A stretch of DNA of 64,000 bases, from positions 168,801-232,800 of the forward strand of contig NZ_JACXBW010000010.1 of assembly GCF_014712225.1 (NCBI RefSeq). The letters are read 5' to 3'. The translations under genes and the position numbers were made by a program. Within the stretch, counting starts at the first letter, position 1; each line of letters begins with the position of its first letter. The notes under the pieces are model-generated. The model did no database searches. It was not told the origin of the DNA and saw nothing but the letters and a program-made list of their open reading frames with translations. This DNA comes from Pseudarthrobacter sulfonivorans (lineage in GTDB: Bacteria > Actinomycetota > Actinomycetes > Actinomycetales > Micrococcaceae). Below are positions 58,510-64,000 of this stretch, piece by piece.

Positions 58510-59416
58510 CCCGCTTCTGGAGGTCACCGAACCGCCGGAAGAAATCCAGAACGACGTCGACGCCGCCTTCGCGGTGGCGCGCAAGTTCGTCGAGGACTTC
58601 GACCCGGACCTTGTAGTCTCTTTCGCGCCGGACCACTACAACGGCTTCTTCTATGAGCTGATGCCGCCGTTCTGCATCGGCTACGATGCCGTTTCCGTGG
58701 GCGACTACGGTTCCGAGGAAGGTCCATTGAACGTCCCCACGCAGATTGCCAGGGACCTCGCCCAAGCAGTCATCGACGCCGACCTGGACGCTGCGATCTC
58801 GCTGAAGATGGAAATCGATCACGGCGCCGTCCAGCCCCTGGAGGTTCTCTTCGGCTCCATCGCGGCCAAGCCGGTAGTACCGATTTTCGTCAACTCCGTG
58901 GCCCCGCCGTTCGCGTCGATGCGCCGCGTGCGGCAGCTGGGCACCGCCGTCGGGAATTACCTCAAGACGCTGGACCGGAAGGTCCTCATCATCGGTTCCG
59001 GCGGTCTTTCCCACGACCCGCCGGTGCCCCAGATTGCCACCGCGACTCCGGAGCAGAAGGCAATGCTGCTCAACGGCAGGCACCCAACGGCTGCCGCCCG
59101 CAACGCACGGCAGCAGCGTGTCATCGACACCGCCGCAGCGTTCGCGAAAGGTGAGGCCAGCATCATGGACCTCAACCCCGAATGGGACCGTGAATTCCTC
59201 GCCATCATCGCGTCCGGGGACCTGGAGAAGCTGGACGCCTGGACCGCCCCGGCCATGGCCGCCGCAGCCGGCAACTCCGCCCACGAAGTCCGCAACTGGG
59301 TGGCCGCCTACAACGCGCTTGCAGCAGCAGGCGATTACGCGGTCACCTCCGAGTACTACCGCCCGATTCCCGAATTTATCGCCGGCTTCGGCGTGACCAC
59401 AGCGATGGTGAAATGA
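58478..59416 (+). CDS. mhpB: 2,3-dihydroxyphenylpropionate 1,2-dioxygenase (MhpB)
   Basis: 312-residue LigB-type (class III) extradiol dioxygenase that opens 2,3-dihydroxyphenylpropionate with Fe(II) and O2. Conserved segments are MSHSPLLEVTEPPE, VVSFAPDHYNGFFYELMPPF, MEIDHGAVQPLEVLFG with a catalytic His, and IIGSGGLSHDPPVPQ. AAGGAAGGAG precedes ATG 58478. It begins 32 bases inside mhpA and ends in an ATGA overlap with mhpD. It is unrelated in fold to the VOC protein of the other cluster. Confidence 0.94.
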   Translation: MTLALVCMSHSPLLEVTEPPEEIQNDVDAAFAVARKFVEDFDPDLVVSFAPDHYNGFFYELMPPFCIGYDAVSVGDYGSEEGPLNVPTQIARDLAQAVIDADLDAAISLKMEIDHGAVQPLEVLFGSIAAKPVVPIFVNSVAPPFASMRRVRQLGTAVGNYLKTLDRKVLIIGSGGLSHDPPVPQIATATPEQKAMLLNGRHPTAAARNARQQRVIDTAAAFAKGEASIMDLNPEWDREFLAIIASGDLEKLDAWTAPAMAAAAGNSAHEVRNWVAAYNALAAAGDYAVTSEYYRPIPEFIAGFGVTTAMVK

Positions 59417-60231
59417 TGAGCACACAGACCGAAACCGCACGTACCGAGCTGAAAGATCAGCTCGCCGCGGAACTGCTGGAGGCCACCGGCACTCTGGTAC
59501 CTGTGGCACCTTTACGGGACCGGCTGCAGGACATGACCGTCCAGGACGCCTACGAAATTCAGACAGCCCAGCTTGAGCAACACGTTGCCGCCGGGCGGGT
59601 ACTTGCCGGCCGCAAAGTCGGGCTGACATCCCTTGCCATGCAGCGGCAGTTGGGCGTTGATTCTCCGGACTTCGGGTTCTTCTTCGAGGACATGGTCCAC
59701 CATGATGAGGCCCGGATCCCGGCCTCCCAGTTCATTCAGCCCAAGGTGGAACCGGAACTCGGTTTCGTCCTGAAGGAGCCCCTTCAGGGCCCAGGTGTCA
59801 CCTTGGAGCAGGCGGCGGCCGCCATCGGCGCCATTTACCCCGCCATCGAAATCATTGACTCCCGGATCAGGGACTGGGACATCAAACTCGTCGACACCAT
59901 CGCCGACAACGCCTCCTGCGGTGCCATCGCAGTGAGTGCCCACGCTCTGTGGCTGGATTCCGCCGATCCCACGGGGCTCCTGGATGTCACCTGCTCACTG
60001 GTGATCGACGGGGAGGTAACCGGCACCGGGACCGGCGCGGACGTCATGGAGCACCCCCTTGCGCCGCTGGCTTGGCTGGCCAACGTGCTGGGTGAGCAGG
60101 GCGTGGCGCTGGAAGCAGGCCAGCTGATCCTGCCCGGCTCCTTCACGGTAGCCATGCCGGTCGTAGCCAACAGCACCGCGACGGCCGATTTCGGCCCGCT
60201 GGGTTCACTGACTATTCACTTCACAGACTAA
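59413..60231 (+). CDS. mhpD: 2-keto-4-pentenoate hydratase (MhpD)
   Basis: 272-residue hydratase of the fumarylacetoacetase-like fold converting 2-hydroxypenta-2,4-dienoate to 4-hydroxy-2-oxopentanoate. [40 protein letters not shown] with the metal Glu pair, and [15 protein letters not shown] are family-typical. ATGATG starts at 59413 or 59416. It is distinct from the dicarboxylate hydratase at 42470, and ends 10 bases before mhpF. Confidence 0.93.
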   Translation: MMSTQTETARTELKDQLAAELLEATGTLVPVAPLRDRLQDMTVQDAYEIQTAQLEQHVAAGRVLAGRKVGLTSLAMQRQLGVDSPDFGFFFEDMVHHDEARIPASQFIQPKVEPELGFVLKEPLQGPGVTLEQAAAAIGAIYPAIEIIDSRIRDWDIKLVDTIADNASCGAIAVSAHALWLDSADPTGLLDVTCSLVIDGEVTGTGTGADVMEHPLAPLAWLANVLGEQGVALEAGQLILPGSFTVAMPVVANSTATADFGPLGSLTIHFTD

Positions 60232-60241
60232 GGACACCACC

Positions 60242-61180
60242 ATGGCAAAGAAAACAGCCGCCATCGTCGGCTCAGGCAACATCGGCACCGACCTGATGTT
60301 CAAAATCATGCGGCGCAGCAAGAACATTGAAGTCAAGTACATGATCGGCGTGGACCCGGCCTCGGACGGGCTCGCTCGTGCAGCCCGCCTGGGCATCACC
60401 ACGTCCGCGGAGGGTGTTGACTGGCTCCTGGCCCAGGATGAGCTCCCTGACTTCGTCTTCGAATGCACCTCAGCCAAGGCGCATAAGGCCAATGCACCCA
60501 AGTACAAAGAAGCGGGGATCCACGCGATCGACCTGACCCCGGCCGCCGTCGGCCCGTACCTGTGCCCGGTGGTGAACCTGGACGCGCTCGAGGACGTCCT
60601 GAACGTGAACATGATTACCTGCGCCGGGCAGGCCACCACCCCGATCGTCGCCGCGATCTCCTCCGTGGTCCCCGTGGACTACGCCGAGATCGTCGCCTCC
60701 ATCGCCTCCAAGTCCGCCGGTCCGGGTACACGGGCCAACGTGGACGAGTTCACCGAGACCACGGCCAAGGCCCTTGAGGAGGTCGGCGGTGCCAATCGGG
60801 GCAAGGCCATCATCATCATCAACCCGGTGGAACCGCCCATGATCATGCGCAACACCATCTACGCCGCGATCCCTGCCGAAGCCGCCGAACCCGGCCCGCT
60901 CCAGGACCGGATCGTCGCCAGCATCAACGAAGCGGTCGCCAGCATCCAGGACTACGTCCCTGGCTACTCGCTGCGTGTGGAGCCGCAGTTCGACACGGCC
61001 CGGGAGGACTGGGACGGCAACGGCCGGGTGGGTGTCTGGGTCCAGGTCAAGGGTGCCGCTGATTACCTGCCCGAGTACGCGGGGAACCTGGACATCATCA
61101 CCGCCGCCGCCACCCGGACTGCTGACCTTCTGGCCGAACGCATGGACGCCGCCACCTCTTCAACACTCGTAGGAGCCTAA
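60242..61180 (+). CDS. mhpF: Acetaldehyde dehydrogenase, acylating (MhpF/BphJ)
   Basis: 312-residue NAD/CoA-dependent enzyme turning acetaldehyde into acetyl-Co[21 protein letters not shown] is the NAD motif, the catalytic Cys is in [16 protein letters not shown] near residue 126, and [18 protein letters not shown] follows. It forms a substrate-channelling complex with the aldolase MhpE, whose gene begins 2 bases downstream. Codon use in these two genes is strongly GC-biased. Confidence 0.95.
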   Translation: MAKKTAAIVGSGNIGTDLMFKIMRRSKNIEVKYMIGVDPASDGLARAARLGITTSAEGVDWLLAQDELPDFVFECTSAKAHKANAPKYKEAGIHAIDLTPAAVGPYLCPVVNLDALEDVLNVNMITCAGQATTPIVAAISSVVPVDYAEIVASIASKSAGPGTRANVDEFTETTAKALEEVGGANRGKAIIIINPVEPPMIMRNTIYAAIPAEAAEPGPLQDRIVASINEAVASIQDYVPGYSLRVEPQFDTAREDWDGNGRVGVWVQVKGAADYLPEYAGNLDIITAAATRTADLLAERMDAATSSTLVGA

Positions 61181-61182
61181 CC

Positions 61183-62229
61183 ATGACCCCCACCACCGAG
61201 ACCACAGCACAGAACCTGAGCGTCCGGCTGACGGACACCACGCTGCGCGATGGCTCCCACGCCATGAGCCACAAATTCACCGAAGCCCACGTCCGTTCCG
61301 TGGTCCGCGCCCTGGACGACGCCAAGATCGAAGTCATCGAAGTCACCCACGGCGACGGCCTGGGCGGGTCCTCCTTCAACTACGGGTTCTCCCTCACCCC
61401 GGAACTGGACCTGGTCCGGGCCGCCGTGGACGAAGCGAAGAACGCCAAGATCGCGGTGCTTATGCTCCCGGGTCTGGGCACCATCCACGACCTGAACCAG
61501 GCGCACGAAGCCGGCGCGTCCGTGGCCCGCATCGCCACCCACTGCACCGAAGCCGACGTCTCCATCCAGCACTTCCAGCACGCCCGGAAACTCGGCATGG
61601 AAACCGTCGGATTCCTCATGCTCTCGCACCGGACTACGCCAGAAAACCTGGCCGAACAGGCACGCATCATGGCCGACGCAGGATGCCAGTGCGTCTACGT
61701 CGTGGACTCCGCCGGCGCACTCATCCTCGAGGATGTCTCCGACCGCGTCACAGCCCTCGTTGCCGAGCTCGGCAACGACGCCCAGGTCGGGTTCCACGGA
61801 CACCAGAACCTCAGCTTCGGCGTCGCGAACTCCGTCTACGCCGCCCGCGCCGGGGCCAAACAGATCGACGGGACACTCCTGGCCCTCGGCGCCGGGGCGG
61901 GAAACTCACCCACCGAGGTCCTCGCCGCCGCCTTCGAACGCCTCAACATCAGCACTGGCGTGGACGTCCACGGCGTGATGGCCGCAGCCGAAGACGTGGT
62001 CAAGCCCATCATCACCCGGATGCCAATCATGGACCGGGCCTCCATCATGCAGGGCTACGCGGGGGTCTACTCCTCCTTCCTGATCCACGCCGAACGCGCC
62101 GCAGAACGCTACGGCGTTCCCGCCTGGCAAATCCTCGAAGAAATCGGCAAAGCCGGCTACGTAGGCGGCCAGGAAGACATGATCGTCGACGTCGCCGTCC
62201 AGCTCGCCTCCGGTGCGCGGGTCGCCTGA
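61183..62229 (+). CDS. mhpE: 4-hydroxy-2-oxovalerate aldolase (MhpE/BphI)
   Basis: 348-residue Mn-dependent aldolase splitting 4-hydroxy-2-oxopentanoate into pyruvate and acetaldehyde. The DRE-TIM signature is [17 protein letters not shown] at residues 12-28; metal residues are in [33 protein letters not shown] and [18 protein letters not shown] follow, and the C-terminal communication domain contacts MhpF. It ends the mhp pathway proper; 117 bases lead to the thiolase gene. Confidence 0.95.
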   Translation: MTPTTETTAQNLSVRLTDTTLRDGSHAMSHKFTEAHVRSVVRALDDAKIEVIEVTHGDGLGGSSFNYGFSLTPELDLVRAAVDEAKNAKIAVLMLPGLGTIHDLNQAHEAGASVARIATHCTEADVSIQHFQHARKLGMETVGFLMLSHRTTPENLAEQARIMADAGCQCVYVVDSAGALILEDVSDRVTALVAELGNDAQVGFHGHQNLSFGVANSVYAARAGAKQIDGTLLALGAGAGNSPTEVLAAAFERLNISTGVDVHGVMAAAEDVVKPIITRMPIMDRASIMQGYAGVYSSFLIHAERAAERYGVPAWQILEEIGKAGYVGGQEDMIVDVAVQLASGARVA

Positions 62230-62346
62230 ACAGCCTTCCACCCGGAACTGCGCGTCGCCCTTCCAGCCATCCGATATGGCGCAATCAGGTGAACGGCTGC
62301 CCTCAGATCACGGTGCTTCCGCCCCGTCACCCGTCCAAGGAGAAAA

Positions 62347-63534
<1,188 letters not shown>

Positions 63535-63557
63535 CTACCGCTTTTTCGACCCTTGGC

Positions 63558-63607
63558 GTCTCCTTCACTCACAGCTACGGCAGAGCACCGATGTGAGTGA
63601 AGGAGAC
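63558..63607. terminator. Perfect 15-bp inverted repeat after the thiolase
   Basis: GTCTCCTTCACTCAC (63558-63572) and GTGAGTGAAGGAGAC (63593-63607) enclose 20 bases. It lies 24 bases after the thiolase stop, so may terminate transcription, but the long loop and lack of a T-run are atypical. The arms contain CACTCAC/GTGAGTG, related to the ACTCACC arm-like repeats nearby. Confidence 0.45.
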
Positions 63608-63756
63608 ACCATGATGACACCCACAACCTGACGTCTGGGGAATCATGCGCTTCAAGAAACGAATCGCCATGAAGGACTATGTGGATCGCCGCGGTCCACC
63701 CGACGTCAGGTAGCTTTTTGTCGATTGCAGTCTGACGGTAAGCCACCAATTGCGAC

Positions 63757-63776
63757 CGACTCACCCTTTACTCACC
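63757..63776 (+). repeat. Arm-site-like direct repeat pair, right copy
   Basis: CGACTCACCCTTTACTCACC has two ACTCACC units and is 18/20 identical to 29249-29268, in the same orientation. It lies 110 bases before the threonine-tRNA-like fragment. An integrase arm-binding function is inferred. Confidence 0.5.
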
Positions 63777-63886
63777 CCAATCAATGACAAAGGACAAGCA
63801 TCCAACAGTTGCCGAAGACCGCAGAAACCCCTAGATTTTGGGCATAACAGCACCCTCCCAACCTGCCAGAAGGCGTCCAGACCCAA

Positions 63887-63924
63887 AGCGGGGGTCGTCA
63901 GTTCGAATCTGACAGGAGGCTCCA
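63887..63924 (+). other. 3' end of a tRNA-Thr-like gene (putative attachment site)
   Basis: A perfect T-arm GTCAG-TTCGAAT-CTGAC (63897-63913) is followed by acceptor 3' strand AGGAGGC, discriminator T and encoded CCA; AAGCGGGGG before it resembles an anticodon-stem/variable region. The matching acceptor 5' strand GCCTCCT and D-arm are absent upstream, so only about the last half of the tRNA is present. The pattern resembles actinobacterial tRNA-Thr from memory. This is what the far end of an integrated element looks like. The tail 63925-64000 shows nothing further supportable. Confidence 0.65.
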
Positions 63925-64000
63925 GTTGTGGCTTTGACTTGCGGTCTAAGTGTCAAGTGCAAAGGCCTTGGTGCCAAGCGGTTGATGCCTCGGGAAGCCA

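Noticed and set aside
63849..63924. Complete tRNA-Thr gene
   Set aside because: At the expected 5' position there is no GCCTCCT acceptor strand and no D-arm.

Overview
The window looks like an accessory catabolic region of a high-GC actinobacterium, most likely an Arthrobacter/Paenarthrobacter-type soil organism. This rests on base composition, tightly overlapping ATGA/GTGA gene junctions, paired actinobacterial acyl-CoA dehydrogenases and many IclR regulators. No species assignment is possible by eye. There are no rRNA genes, intact tRNAs, CRISPR arrays, integrases or transposases. Almost every gene belongs to uptake or breakdown of organic acids and aromatic compounds.

Layout. (1) 1-14.67 kb, plus strand: two paralogous pairs of Ltp-type thiolase and DUF35 OB-fold protein, then HyuA/HyuB-type ATP-dependent subunits, a complete branched-chain-amino-acid-type ABC transporter with a LivM-LivG fusion, an F420/NADP oxidoreductase-like protein, a SnoaL-like protein and an SDR, closed by a hairpin terminator. 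(2) 14.9-15.5 kb: two small uncharacterised minus-strand genes. (3) 15.8-24.1 kb: a CoA-ester degradation block with two adjacent, probably heteromeric acyl-CoA dehydrogenases on minus, and divergently aldehyde dehydrogenase, acyl-CoA dehydrogenase, amidohydrolase, SDR, enoyl-CoA hydratase and SDR. (4) 24.6-28.7 kb: a FadB/FadJ-like bifunctional enzyme and an MFS exporter with a beta-sandwich tail. (5) 28.7-29.5 kb: a non-coding scar with a tRNA 3'-end fragment and integrase-arm-like repeats. (6) 29.5-34.5 kb, minus: a ureide/hydantoin operon with cyclic amidohydrolase, IclR, M20 carbamoyl/allantoate amidohydrolase and MHS permease. (7) 34.7-35.9 kb: a frameshifted P-loop ATPase pseudogene.

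(8) 36.2-44.1 kb is the most interesting part: divergent operons encoding a two-component flavin monooxygenase (HsaA/C2-like oxygenase plus a C1-like reductase with a MarR-like tail), an MmgE/PrpD protein, a one-domain extradiol-dioxygenase-like VOC protein, a carboxymuconolactone-decarboxylase-like protein, a meta-cleavage C-C hydrolase, an HpaH-type hydratase and an HpaI-type aldolase. The logic resembles the tetralin (thn) route, in which ring fission yields linear dicarboxylic acids. (9) 44.1-55.7 kb: a double-TetR regulator, an IclR regulator, a taurine/nitrate-type ABC transporter, and a module of CaiB-type CoA-transferase, glutaryl-CoA-dehydrogenase-like enzyme, aldehyde dehydrogenase, 3-hydroxyacyl-CoA dehydrogenase and another IclR. 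This could carry the semialdehyde from the aldolase to acetoacetyl-CoA. A symmetric 16-bp motif recurs at three promoters of this block. (10) 55.9-63.5 kb: a complete 3-(3-hydroxyphenyl)propionate pathway (mhpC-A-B-D-F-E) followed by a thiolase. (11) 63.5-64.0 kb: a long inverted repeat, a second copy of the arm-like repeat and the 3' end of a threonine-type tRNA, which looks like an integration junction.

Together the genes describe an island that imports aromatic or alicyclic acids, hydroxylates and opens their rings by two parallel meta-cleavage routes, and degrades the products through CoA chemistry. The substrates of regions 1, 3 and 8 cannot be fixed from sequence alone.
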